A DNA stretch of 64,000 nt. It comes from Clostridiales bacterium mt11 (lineage in GTDB: Bacteria; Bacillota; Clostridia; Tissierellales; Tepidimicrobiaceae). The translations under genes and the position numbers were made by a program. The stretch covers positions 250,816 through 314,815 of the forward strand of contig LN874948.1 of the NCBI GenBank assembly GCA_001282665.1. Reading direction: 5' to 3'. Below are positions 46,124-55,903 of the stretch, one piece after another. The notes beneath the pieces were generated by a model that searched no databases, had not been told where the DNA came from, and saw nothing but the letters and a program-made list of their open reading frames with translations. How positions within the stretch are numbered: the stretch's first letter is position 1; each line of letters opens with the position of its first letter.

Positions 46124-46387
46124 TTAATCTTGGCTTATAACCTCTTTAGTGTCAAAATTTACCCACCAGTTACTTCCTTCCCAATTATATCTTTGGGACA
46201 TTATATTCCACCAATTATTAAATTCATAAAGTGTTTTTCCGTAATCTTCAACCAACTTTTCATATAATTCAGAATCCTTAACATCAATGATTTTTGTTAA
46301 ATTTTCAAGAGCAAGTTTCTTTTCAAATAAATCCTGAATGTTATTAAAATCTTCCTCTGAAAGTTTCCAGACAACTTTATCGTTCAT
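46124..46387 (-). CDS. CXXX-repeat peptide modification-system protein
   Basis: An 87-residue acidic protein with no metal motif and an aromatic-rich second half (EFNNWWNIMSQRYNWEGSNW). Length, KKLALENLTKIID and the Trp pattern match, from memory, the small protein that always accompanies CXXX-repeat peptide maturases. A role as leader-binding or scaffold partner is a guess. Sits between the maturase and the binding-protein gene. Confidence 0.7.
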   Translation of the reverse strand: MNDKVVWKLSEEDFNNIQDLFEKKLALENLTKIIDVKDSELYEKLVEDYGKTLYEFNNWWNIMSQRYNWEGSNWWVNFDTKEVISQD

Positions 46388-47279
46388 TTTAATTCCTCCC
46401 TATTTATTATATTTGTAATATCCTATAAAATTCTCAACACCTTCAGAAAATTTAGAAATGGGATCTAAATAGTCTTCTCTCTTTATTTCTCTTAAAGCGG
46501 GTAATTCGATTTCCTCCGATAAAAGCTTTAATTTCTCTAAAATATCAATTGATATATCTCTTTCTATATGACTTTTTCTGCATTGAAAAGACGGTGAAAC
46601 ATTGATTTCATTTGTGTATAATCTATTGATATATACACAATTTTTACATTGATATGCGTCACAAATTCTGCATAAATTGCTGTTTTTTGTTTCATACAAT
46701 CTTTTTGAATAATCTTTAGAAATTCCCCTTTCCAAATCACCTATAAATTCATCAGGGTTATTTGAATACTCCGCACAACAAGTATAAATTTTTTCTTTCG
46801 GTGATATAATAATAGTGTTTTCTCCTGCCATGCAATTTTCATGTTTATCAAGAAAAATTGTATCAGTAAGTAAATTAAGTTCTTTTAAAACTCCATTATT
46901 TTCTAATTCTTTAATTAAAAATTCGCTTATTTTTTTCATTTGCAAACGATATTCCTCTTCATTGAAGTTTTTATCCAATCCCGTGATATTGAGATTGATA
47001 CGATCGGAATTTTTAAATAAAGTTTTTACGCCTTTCTCCAATTCCTTTATTTCATCTGAATTTATATTTAGTATTACATTTTCTTGAAATGAATCCAATC
47101 CATTTATACTTTCAAGATTATAAACGGGTAAAATCCTTTTTAAGCCAATTTCTTTTGCAAGTTTACAAAACCTTGCTGGAACTATATGTAGAATATCGTA
47201 ATTTATATATTCTTTTGATGTTAGTATAATATTGTAGACACGATTTTCCGAATACTATAGAATATAGAAAAGGAAGGAA

Positions 47280-47552
47280 GTGTCTAGAATGTCAAAAAGA
47301 TATACAGAAGAATATAAAGATACCATTGTAGAGCTTTACAATTCCGGTAAAACACTTGCTGAGCTTAATAGTGAATATGGCCTACCTAAATCCACTATAT
47401 TAACATGGGTAAAGAAAGCTGAACCTATAGCAGTAGATAATAATAAAACAATTACACAAGCTGATTATCAAGCCATGCTTAAGAAGATGGCTAGGATAGA
47501 AGAGGAAAACGAAATATTAAAAAAAGCCATGGCCATATTTGCAAAGAAGTAA
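47280..47552 (+). CDS. IS3-family transposase OrfA
   Basis: A 90-residue helix-turn-helix protein (RYTEEYKDTIVELYNSGKT, EYGLPKSTILTWV) with a leucine-zipper-like end (MARIEEENEILKKAMAIF). ATG at 47289 is an alternative start after GGAAGG and the frame's first codon. An A7G run at 47519-47526 is a good -1 slippage site for making OrfAB. Confidence 0.9.
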   Translation: MSRMSKRYTEEYKDTIVELYNSGKTLAELNSEYGLPKSTILTWVKKAEPIAVDNNKTITQADYQAMLKKMARIEEENEILKKAMAIFAKK

Positions 47553-47605
47553 GCTCAATATATAAGTTCATTACTGATAATAAGGATATCCATGACATAA
47601 AACTA

Positions 47606-48421
47606 ATGTGTGAAGTCTTAAAAGTGTCTAGAAGTTCATATTATAAACATCTTAACAAAAAAGAGAGTAAAAGGAGCATTGAAAATAGATTTCTAGAAAA
47701 AGAAATACTAAATATATATAAAGCTAGTAAATGTCGATATGGAGCTCCTAAGATATATGAAAAATTAAAAGGTAAAAACATATTTATAAGTCTTAAAAGA
47801 ACTCAAAGGCTTATGAACAAATTAGGCATAAAATCAGTAGTATGTAAGAAGTTTAGACCATTTTCATCAAGAAATAAGATTGAGAGCAGAGAAAACATAA
47901 TAAATAGAGACTTCTCTACAACTGCCATTAATCAAAAATGGGTAACTGATATTACATATATTCATACCATTAAAGATGGTTGGTGCTATCTTGCCTCCGT
48001 TATGGATCTTAATAGTAGGAAGATAGTTGGATATTCTATGTCTAAAAATATAGATACCACATTAGCTATAAAAGCTTTAGATAATGCCTATAAAATTCAG
48101 AAACCTGGGGAAGGCCTAATTCTCCATAGTGACTTAGGAAGTCAATATACAAGTTATGAATTCGGAGAATATGTTAAAGACCACAAAATAGCTCATTCCT
48201 TTAGTGGTAAAGGGAACCCCTATGACAATGCTTGCATAGAATCCTTTCACTCAGTATTGAAGAAAGAAGAAGTTAATCTAGTTAAATATTTTGACTTTGA
48301 TGCTGCTAGACTTGCAATATTTGAATATATAGAGTCATGGTATAACAGAGAGAGAATACATAGCTCTTTGGGCTATATCACTCCTCAAGAGTGGGAAGAT
48401 AAATCTAAGAGGGTTGCATAA
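47606..48421 (+). CDS. IS3-family transposase OrfB (DDE integrase)
   Basis: 271 residues from the first ATG. The frame is open upstream to the A7G slip site, so the true product is probably an OrfAB fusion read in the -1 frame. rve-type DDE core: WVTDITYI (first Asp), HSDLGSQYTS (second Asp), NACIESFHSVLKKE (Glu). All three catalytic residues are present. Confidence 0.92.
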   Translation: MCEVLKVSRSSYYKHLNKKESKRSIENRFLEKEILNIYKASKCRYGAPKIYEKLKGKNIFISLKRTQRLMNKLGIKSVVCKKFRPFSSRNKIESRENIINRDFSTTAINQKWVTDITYIHTIKDGWCYLASVMDLNSRKIVGYSMSKNIDTTLAIKALDNAYKIQKPGEGLILHSDLGSQYTSYEFGEYVKDHKIAHSFSGKGNPYDNACIESFHSVLKKEEVNLVKYFDFDAARLAIFEYIESWYNRERIHSSLGYITPQEWEDKSKRVA

Positions 48422-49847
48422 AATTATTCAAGAAAATGTGTCTACTATATTGACATAGGTCCACTTTTGTATTGTTAAAGTCAAAACTATTATTTGAATG
48501 TACGAATACTGGTCTTAAAGAATTCTGTCGTGCAAAATTTAAGCCATTTATAATTTCATCTTTCTCCATAATATTATGGGCTTTGATTTCATTCTTATAT
48601 GAACAGTAAGTCACATAGTCATCGGATAATAAGAAGTAAAGTTGTTTGTTTGGCGTTTGTCCGTTACTTCTTTCTATATCGAAAAGATTGTAAAGCTTTG
48701 AAAAGTAATAGTCATTTGCCCTAACTCTTGCCTTATGCATTTTACAGATATATTTTGTTCTGTAAAAATTTGTAGGGGTAGGTGCTTCGTCGTAGTTGAA
48801 ACCTTGACAGAATCCACAACCTCTAGCGATTTCACAGTTCAAACATTCTTCGTCGCTTTGAAGTCTATTTGTAGATAAAACAAAAGGACGAACTTTTTCC
48901 ATGTCAACTCCATCCTTTAAATTCCCGAGCACCCATTCTTTATGGTTATTCAATGAATGTCCGTAATATCTTAAGCATGGATAGATATTACCGCTGGGGT
49001 TAAAAGATATCATTTTCCCAGCTCCACAGTAAGTTTCGTTCATATCCTCTTCCGTATAGGGAAAGCCTATTTTTTCATCAAAGAATGAGCAATAAAATCC
49101 TTTATCGTATAATTCATTCTCAATTACATAATCCGCAAGTTTGATAAGCTGTTCTTCTAAAATTTTATCGTCTCCCTCTTTCCAAACATCTTCAAACACT
49201 ACATTTGCATTGACCTCATTTATTCCTCTGTTCCAAAGTGAAATTATACTTTCATATAATAATGGTAAATCCTCTCTTGCAAAAGTTACTTTTGTGGCTG
49301 CTCTAAATTGACTTAACCACAAGTCCACATTTTTGTTAATTGTGTCATAAGAGCCAGAGCCGTCAGGAAAAATCCTCTGCAAATCGTGTTTTTCTTTTGT
49401 TCCGTCCAGTGAAATTGTAACTGAGATTTTATTCATATTTTTATTTATGAAATTTTGAACAACAGGGCTTGAATAATTAACTCCGTTTGTGCAAATACTT
49501 ATTCTGTAATTCCAATACCAATTATGATCTAGTTTAAATGCAGTAATCTTAAAGTAGTCACATATTTGATCAATAAGCTCTGCCTCCAAAAAAGGTTCTC
49601 CACCGATAAAATCCAAAACAAGAGCCTCAGAGTATCTTAAATCATCGGAATTCAAAAGATAATCCACAAATTTTTTTGCGGTTTCAAAGTTCATTCTTTT
49701 ATCGGAAGATTTATGGGTTACATAACAGTATTTACATCTGAGATTACAATCCTCTGTAACTATGAAAGTTACAGTTTGTGACCTGTCAGGACGCCAGCTT
49801 CCTACAGTTTTCCCGAATGTATATTCCTCTCTTTCCAATCGTACCAC

Positions 49848-50318
49848 CCCTTATATCATAATATTTACAAATAAAACCTCGTTTCAGATAATTATAAAAC
49901 TTATCCAATAACTCTTTTAATTTGCTCTATTAATTTGGTATAAATTGTTAATACTAATAATTCAGGGATAATTTTTAATATTGATTTTCATATTATGCAG
50001 AAATTAGAAAGTTATTTTATGATGTTTCTCTTGAAGTGTCTTTTTATAATTATACCATATATTAGAAACTTAACTAAGGATTTTAATCTGCTAATCCCGT
50101 CAAATATCGACATAATTTTATAAAAAACAAATCGAAAAATATTAGATAAAATGAGATAGAAATACCTATGGATACTCTCTTCTATAATATATATAACTGG
50201 ATGTTATATATATTATAGAAACTTGACTTTCTATAACTTTTTTATTACCTTTACGTTTTCATAAAACATTGAGAGTAGATTAAACTATTACCTAACCCAC
50301 TCTCAATATTTGTTACAT
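49848..50318. other. gene-free stretch upstream of the maturase
   Basis: No ORF with coding character was seen on either strand. The stretch is very AT-rich and would hold the island promoter on the minus strand (candidate TATGATATAA close to the start). It also contains the long hairpin at 50180-50220. Confidence 0.5.
50180..50220. repeat. perfect 18-bp inverted repeat with 5-base loop
   Basis: TTCTATAATATATATAAC, loop TGGAT, then the exact reverse complement. On the plus strand a T6 run follows 18 bases later. It could be a terminator-like hairpin for the acetyltransferase side, an operator, or a MITE tip. Confidence 0.75.
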
Positions 50319-50855
50319 CTACAATAGCTCTCCATTTTCATCATAAAAGGATTCACAAAATTTCATCTTCCCAGACACTTCCCTTTTTATATTTAAAAAT
50401 TTAATCTTTAAATATGGATTTTCAGGATGATTATGAGATAATACAATTCCATATTTTAAAGCAGATTCAAACCCAAATTGAGTATAGTAATCTCCCCCAG
50501 TAAGTGCAACCCATTCAAACCCATCTTCCTCAGCTTTTTTTAATCCATAATCTATAAGCCTTTTTCCAATTCCTTTATGCTGGTATGAAGGCTTGACCGC
50601 TAATGGTCCTAAGGATAATCCTTTATTCTTATCTATTACAGCCTTTGAAAATAAAAGATAGCCTACTATTTCCTCATCAATGGCTGCAACTAAACATAAC
50701 TCGGGAATAAATCCGGGATCACTTCGTACCTTATGCACAAATTCCCATTCATTAAAGTATTCATTCTTGCCCAGTCTATTAAAGGCTTCCTTTACAACAT
50801 CTTTTATTTCTTCTATATCATTATCTGCTGCTTGTCTTATAGTTATGTTTTCCAT
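50319..50855 (-). CDS. GNAT-family N-acetyltransferase (YhbS type)
   Basis: A 178-residue acetyl-CoA-dependent acetyltransferase. Motif A is KPSYQHKGIGKRLIDYGL (near 88-105), preceded by LGPLAV, and followed by ALTGGDYYTQFGFESALKYGI, typical of the YhbS group. Substrate unknown. Single gene. Confidence 0.87.
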   Translation of the reverse strand: MENITIRQAADNDIEEIKDVVKEAFNRLGKNEYFNEWEFVHKVRSDPGFIPELCLVAAIDEEIVGYLLFSKAVIDKNKGLSLGPLAVKPSYQHKGIGKRLIDYGLKKAEEDGFEWVALTGGDYYTQFGFESALKYGIVLSHNHPENPYLKIKFLNIKREVSGKMKFCESFYDENGELL

Positions 50856-50990
50856 ATGATTTTCCCCCTTAAAACTTATCCTATTAATGTGTCTATTTTA
50901 TTCCCCTCTCCACTATATTTCTACCTTAAATTTTTTTAGAAAAAAGAATAAGCCAATACATATGAAGTATATTGACTTATTCTTATCAAA

Positions 50991-51260
50991 TTATTTTTTC
51001 ATTTTAAGGATAATACGCTGTATACTTTTTTCAGATAAAAAGTATTTCTTAGCTAATTCTACAGCTTTATATCCTTGCTGATAATCAGCATATATTTGTT
51101 GATTTCTTGTATTTAATTCATTACGAATATTAGTCTTTTGTCCCCATTTTCGTCTATTATTATCCTTTCTAGGTATGTATATGGACTCTCCATCAACATA
51201 ATCCTGAATTAATTCAATAATTTCCGCTGGTAGAACATGTTCTGCTCTCTTATAGCTCAT
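50991..51260 (-). CDS. CD3324-type helix-turn-helix protein
   Basis: An 89-residue protein matching the CD3324 family as I recall it: opening MSYKRAEHVLPAEIIELIQDYVDGESIYIPRK, a basic linker, then a C-terminal helix-turn-helix (VELAKKYFLSEKSIQRIILKM) like Mor-type regulators. Probably a DNA-binding regulator of unknown target. AGGAGGGCAAA lies just before the ATG. Confidence 0.78.
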   Translation of the reverse strand: MSYKRAEHVLPAEIIELIQDYVDGESIYIPRKDNNRRKWGQKTNIRNELNTRNQQIYADYQQGYKAVELAKKYFLSEKSIQRIILKMKK

Positions 51261-51462
51261 TTTGCCCTCCTAAATTTATAATTTTTAGGAATAGCAATGG
51301 CTATAATGAATTTAATTCTTCAATTAAATTGCAATAGCCATCGCTATGCAAAGTAAACTTCTTTCTTCATAAAGCAATCCTCCTTTTAAACTAGTATACT
51401 AATTATAATTTTAAGATGCAAATTCTTAGATATTATTTAAGAGTTTCATTGTCACAATACCT

Positions 51463-51693
51463 TCAATTCCTCATCCTTTTCATGCTTTTAATTGATAAAA
51501 ATATAAAGAGGATAATAAATAATATAGCTGAAATTAATAGCTTTACATATTGTGATATTTTAAGTATTTCTGTTCTATTTAAAGACATTCCTACCATCAA
51601 TAGTGAATTTGGTGAAAAATATACTAAATTTTCTCCAAAACCTTTAAAAGCGTAAAAACCAATTCCAATAAAACATAAAAGAGGTGGAATCAT
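51463..51693 (-). CDS. possible small membrane protein (weak)
   Basis: A 76-residue minus-strand ORF with two hydrophobic stretches (residues 1-14 and 51-66) and a basic tail. It has no ribosome site, and its start overlaps the start of the response-regulator remnant on the other strand. It may be the end of a membrane-protein gene whose start is lost. The rest of 51261-51683 shows nothing else. Confidence 0.3.
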   Translation of the reverse strand: MIPPLLCFIGIGFYAFKGFGENLVYFSPNSLLMVGMSLNRTEILKISQYVKLLISAILFIILFIFLSIKSMKRMRN

Positions 51694-52400
51694 TGAATAA
51701 CATGGATTATCTTAAAACTAAACGTATACTTTTGGTAGATGATGAAGAAGCATTATTGGACTTACTTCAGACTATTTTACATGAAGAAGGGTATACCAAT
51801 ATAGCAAAAGCTAAAACAATGAGTGAAGCCTTAAATAATTTTTATGAGTTTAAACCAGATATAATTATTTTAGATATTATGTTACCTGATGGAGATGGTT
51901 TTCAATTTTTAAGTAAAATTAGAAAATCATCAGATGTCCCTGTTCTCTTTTTATCAGCAAAAGATGCTATGGATGATTAATATCATGGTTTCTCACTAGG
52001 AGCAGATGATTACCTTACAAAACCTTTCCTGCCTAAGGATTTAACCCTTCGCCTACAAGCCGTTCTCCGAAGAACTTATAAGGAGAAACCAGATACAATA
52101 ACTTTAAAATATGCGGAAATTCGATTCGAGAGGGCAGAGGTTATAAAAGATAATCATGTGTTCACTCTTACTGCTAAAGAATTTTCCATCTTACAAACCT
52201 TATATCAAAATGCAAATCGTATTGTTACCATAGATGGATTATGTCAAGCAGTCTGGGGTGAGGCTTATTATGGATATGAAAACTCATTAATGACACATAT
52301 CAGGAGAATTCGTGAGAAAATAGAAGAAAATCCTTCTTATCCTGAATCCCTAATTACCATTAAGGGTTTAGGATATAAACTAATTGTAGACAGGAGTTAA
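51684..52400 (+). pseudogene. OmpR-family response regulator with internal stop codon
   Basis: Receiver domain (LLVDDEEALLDLL, phosphoacceptor in IIILDIMLPDGDG) and winged-helix output domain (FTLTAKEFSILQTL, SLITIKGLGYKL) lie in one frame. A TAA at 51978-51980 breaks it just before YHGFSLGADDYLTKPF. A start at TTG 51693 after AGAGGTGG is likely. The nonsense mutation removes the DNA-binding domain. Confidence 0.87.
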
Positions 52401-52404
52401 AACT

Positions 52405-53680
52405 ATGCAATCTACTGTACGGTTTATTCGTAAAAATCTACTTACTTTCTCCTTCTCTTTGCTTATTTTGTTGATTATCAATTTAATGGTATTTACTTAT
52501 TTTAACTATAAAGCTATAAAGGTTACTGCTTCTATTATCGACCCAAATACACTTAGCAATCAACTAATCAGTCAAATCAATCAAAGTGATTCATCTATCG
52601 TTATAAATGAGAATAGTTTTTTGACACTGAAAAAAATAAGATTTGGGCTATGATAATTGATGATGAAACAGGCAAGGTAATATGGAGTAGAGACTTACCA
52701 AAGGAAATTCCTCAAAAATATTCCAGAAAGGATATTGCTCTATTTACAAGGTATTATCTAAAGGATTATCCTGTTTTTACTTATATAAATGATAAAGGAC
52801 TTTTAGTATTGGCTATCCTAAGGATAGCTATGGGAAAATCCCCACCAATGCTTTTCATTTACAGATATTGCGGAACTTACCTCGTAATATAATGTACTAC
52901 TTATTATTTAACTTATTCGTTATTTTCATCATCTATATGATATCAAAAAGAAAGTTATTACGCTCCATTAACCCCATCACTAATGCTATATGTCAGATCT
53001 CAAATGGAGAAAAAATTCAATTAAAAGAAAATGGGGATTTGTTGGATATTAAAATAGCCGTCAATAAAACATCAAAACGGTTATCAGAAAGGGATTCCAT
53101 GAGGACAAACTGGAGTTAATTCAAAGTAATAGTACACAAATTGAAAATTTAGTTAGTAATTTAAATTTAACTTCCCGATTAGAATATAATCTAGTACCTA
53201 TGGAAAGAAAGAATATTTCCATTGTAAAAATCCTTAGAGAAATTATAGTGGACTACATGAACCATGAATCATACAATGCTCTATATGGTTTCAGCTTTAT
53301 TTCCAATAACATTCCTTCCTCTACCATGATATATGGAGATGTAAAACTGTTGCAACGAGCTTTTCGGAATCTTATTTTAAATTCCATGAAACATAACCCA
53401 AGGGGGCTGCCAAATTGAAATTGAAATCAATATTAATCCCATTGGCATTAATATCGATATTTCTGATAATGGAATTGGCGTATCAAATGAACAATTGAAT
53501 CTTTTAAACCGTTCAGTAACAGAACATATCAAATAAAGCAATAATTCAAAAAAACCTCATGGATTAGGCTTATTAATTGTAAAGCAAATTACCGAGTTGC
53601 ATCAAGGCTCTGTCAAATTCAGCAGTATTGAAAATCGAGAATTCAAAACTAGTATAACTTTACCTTTGCACAATTCTTAA
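52405..53680 (+). pseudogene. sensor histidine kinase, frameshifted and missing its H-box
   Basis: Pieces of one kinase lie in shifting frames: N-terminal span and sensor (52405-52653, then 52650-52892), second span and HAMP-like region (52868-53110), and the ATPase domain (FRNLILNSMKHN, ISDNGIGVSNEQL, GLGLLIVKQITELHQGS) up to 53680. After DSMRTNW the sequence jumps to ELIQSNSTQIENLVSNLN. The SHDIRTP phospho-histidine helix is therefore deleted. Partner of the broken regulator upstream; the whole system is dead. Confidence 0.88.
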
Positions 53681-53818
53681 ACTTTTAGACAAAAGCCTAG
53701 TAAATAAAAAGTCCCCTTTGGGTTTCTCCATTGAGGTCTTCTTAACCACTTCTTACTTATAAGCTATTGTTAACACTTATCCTAAACATTTTAAATGAAG
53801 CAGTGCTTTAGCCAAACT

Positions 53819-54838
53819 CTAATCATAATATAAGACTTTTTCTAAATCTACATCTAAGTATACTTTTTGTCCAATAGAAAAGTAAGTCAAATTATCAACT
53901 AATGTATCCACATTTAATTTTGTATCCTCAACTAATATAATAAATCTAACTATATTTCCTTGGGGAATATAATCTTGTATTATACCTTCAAATTGATACA
54001 AATCTTTTTCTATTTTTCCGCATTTTTCTGATTGAATCTCAATAGCTTCTGGTCTTAAAACTACTGTTTTCGTATCGGTATATTTACCTAATGTCATTTT
54101 AGAAAACACCTTTGGTTCTAAAACATTATAATTTCCCATAAAAGACGCTACATACTTAGTACGAGGATATAAATACAATTCAGTAGATGTACCTGATTGC
54201 TCAATATTCCCATTTTTCACCAAATGAATAGTATCAGACATAATCATAGCTTCATCTTGGTCATGGGTAACCATTATAGATGTCATTCCATATTCTTCAT
54301 GTATTTCTTTTACTTTTATTTGTAATGACTTTCTCAACTTAGCATCGATAGCATTAAAAGGTTCATCTAATAATAAAACCTTAGGTTTCATAACTATAGA
54401 TCTAGCTAATGCTACCCTCTGTTGTTGTCCTCCTGATAACTGGGATGGATAACTCTTTGCCTTGTCTTGAAGATTTACTGATTCTAATGCACTAAATACT
54501 TCTTTCTCTATGGTTTTCTTGTCTATTTTCTTAAACCTTAATCCATAGGCTACATTATTAAATACATTCATTGTGGGAAATAAACAATAAGATTGAAATA
54601 TCATTCCTATATTTCTATCTCTAGGATTCTTATTAGTAATATCTTCTCCATCAAGGACTATTTTTCCACTATCTATGCTTTCAAATCCAGCAAGTATCCT
54701 TAGCAAAGTAGTTTTACCACACCCTGATGAGCCTAACAACGTAACAAATTCATTTTTTTCTATAGATAAATTTATATTTTTTAGAACTTTATTATCTCCA
54801 TAAGATTTACTTATATCTATAAATTGAATATATGCCAT
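53819..54838 (-). CDS. ABC ATPase of an organic-ion importer, with TOBE-like C-terminus
   Basis: A 339-residue ATPase: Walker A GSSGCGKTT, signature QLSGGQQQRVALARSIV, Walker B VLLLDEPFNAIDAKLR, and about 100 extra C-terminal residues like PotA/FbpC regulatory domains. Its partners are of the NitT/TauT type, whose ATPases usually lack this tail. Last gene of a four-gene operon. Confidence 0.88.
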   Translation of the reverse strand: MAYIQFIDISKSYGDNKVLKNINLSIEKNEFVTLLGSSGCGKTTLLRILAGFESIDSGKIVLDGEDITNKNPRDRNIGMIFQSYCLFPTMNVFNNVAYGLRFKKIDKKTIEKEVFSALESVNLQDKAKSYPSQLSGGQQQRVALARSIVMKPKVLLLDEPFNAIDAKLRKSLQIKVKEIHEEYGMTSIMVTHDQDEAMIMSDTIHLVKNGNIEQSGTSTELYLYPRTKYVASFMGNYNVLEPKVFSKMTLGKYTDTKTVVLRPEAIEIQSEKCGKIEKDLYQFEGIIQDYIPQGNIVRFIILVEDTKLNVDTLVDNLTYFSIGQKVYLDVDLEKVLYYD

Positions 54839-54851
54839 TTAAAACACCTAT

Positions 54852-55892
54852 CTAATTAGATTTATTGGCTTTTTCAACAAAAGTCATGTCAATAATATTT
54901 TCATAACCTACTGCTTTTTTCAATACTCCAGTTTTTAAAGAGAAGTTTTCCATAGCTTCATATCCTTCTTTTGAAATAAGACAATCTGGTGAATAGGCTA
55001 TTCGTGATAATTCTATTTTTTCAATAAGAGTTTCCATAGGAGTTCCGTCATATAGTGGTGCTAAAACTTCTGCGACTTCTTTATCACTATGTTCTTTTAT
55101 CCATTTAGCTCCTTTAACTGTTGCATTTACAAATTTTTGTACAATTTCTGGGTTTTCGTCTACAAACTTCTTTGTTGTTGTTATTATTGAGGCTTCAAAC
55201 TTGTCAGAACCAAAAATTTCTTTCCTAGTTTCTGCTTTTGTAGAATCTACTAAAAAATTAGCATCTATTTTTTTAAAAGCATTTCTATCCGAATTATCCA
55301 TATATGAGCCTTGAATGGTACCTTGATCAAGAGCTGTAATAGAAGCACCATATGGCATTTGAACAAAAGTCACATCTTCTGCAGGGCTTAGACCAGCCTT
55401 TTCCAATATACTCCAAACAAAAGAATAGGGAGCAGATCCTGGTGCACCAGCAAAAATTGACTTACCCTTAAGCTGAAAAATATCTGTTATATCTTTAGAA
55501 CTTGCAAATCCATATAATCTTATAGTATCAACAGCAGCAACAAGCTTAGATTCAAGCCCTTCATCAAAAGCTCTAAAAACTGGATCGATTGATAAAAGAC
55601 AAAATTGAGAATCACCTGCATGCATTCCTTGGAAAGCAACTGGTCCATCTCCATATACTGCAAACTCTACATCTAAACCTTCTTCTTTAAAATAGCCATT
55701 TTGATATGCAATATGAACAGGTGCCCACACTATATCTCTAAATTCCGACACTGTTACTTTTGTCAATTCTTGCGGCTCATCGTTTCCTTCTACTTTAGCA
55801 TTTTTATTGTCATTTGTACAACCTGTAACAACTAAAGCAGCAATAATAATTAGTAAAAATAGATTTAAAATTTTCTTCATTCCTTTATTCAT
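54852..55892 (-). CDS. ABC substrate-binding lipoprotein (NMT1/SsuA-like)
   Basis: A 346-residue lipoprotein (lipobox VTGC, Cys 25) of the NMT1/THI5-like fold. AYQNGYFKEEGLDVEFAVYG near 62 and GKSIFAGAPGSAPYSFVW near 145 are typical of receptors for pyrimidine precursors, sulfonates and nitrate. The ligand here is unknown. Confidence 0.87.
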   Translation of the reverse strand: MNKGMKKILNLFLLIIIAALVVTGCTNDNKNAKVEGNDEPQELTKVTVSEFRDIVWAPVHIAYQNGYFKEEGLDVEFAVYGDGPVAFQGMHAGDSQFCLLSIDPVFRAFDEGLESKLVAAVDTIRLYGFASSKDITDIFQLKGKSIFAGAPGSAPYSFVWSILEKAGLSPAEDVTFVQMPYGASITALDQGTIQGSYMDNSDRNAFKKIDANFLVDSTKAETRKEIFGSDKFEASIITTTKKFVDENPEIVQKFVNATVKGAKWIKEHSDKEVAEVLAPLYDGTPMETLIEKIELSRIAYSPDCLISKEGYEAMENFSLKTGVLKKAVGYENIIDMTFVEKANKSN

Positions 55893-55903
55893 TATTTCAT
55901 CTC

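Larger units (their letters stand above)
47230..48448 (+). mobile_element. IS3-family element (IS150-like group) with TAT target duplication
   Basis: The element spans 47233-48445 (1213 bp). Ends are TGTAGACAC at the left and GTGTCTAC at the right, with the inner bases (GATTTTC and GAAAAT) also matching. The 3-bp repeat TAT flanks it at 47230-47232 and 48446-48448. Both transposase frames are intact, so the insertion looks recent. Confidence 0.88.
46400..49847 (-). pseudogene. radical SAM/SPASM peptide maturase, split by an IS3-family insertion
   Basis: The gene runs from 49847 (GTG; the TTG at 49838 has the better-spaced AAGGGG site) to 46400, interrupted at 47230-48445. The first part has the radical SAM motif CNLRCKYC (C34, C38, C41), GGEP (near 98), and SPASM cysteines including CLNCEIARGCGFC. 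It runs into IS sequence after about residue 471. The second part (47229-46400) continues with a further cysteine cluster (CCAEYS, CRICDAYQCKNC, FQCRKS). Removing the element plus one TAT duplicate gives one open frame of 744 codons, joining a radical SAM maturase and a CXXX-maturase-like half. As it stands the protein is truncated. Confidence 0.85.

Noticed and set aside
46400..47098. A separate gene starting at the internal Met (47098)
   Set aside because: The frame continues upstream to the IS without a stop and joins the radical SAM half once the element is removed. No ribosome site precedes that Met.
48405..48445. C-terminal tail of the maturase ORF reading SRHIFLNNFMQPS
   Set aside because: These codons are inside the IS element end; they are read-through, not part of the original protein.
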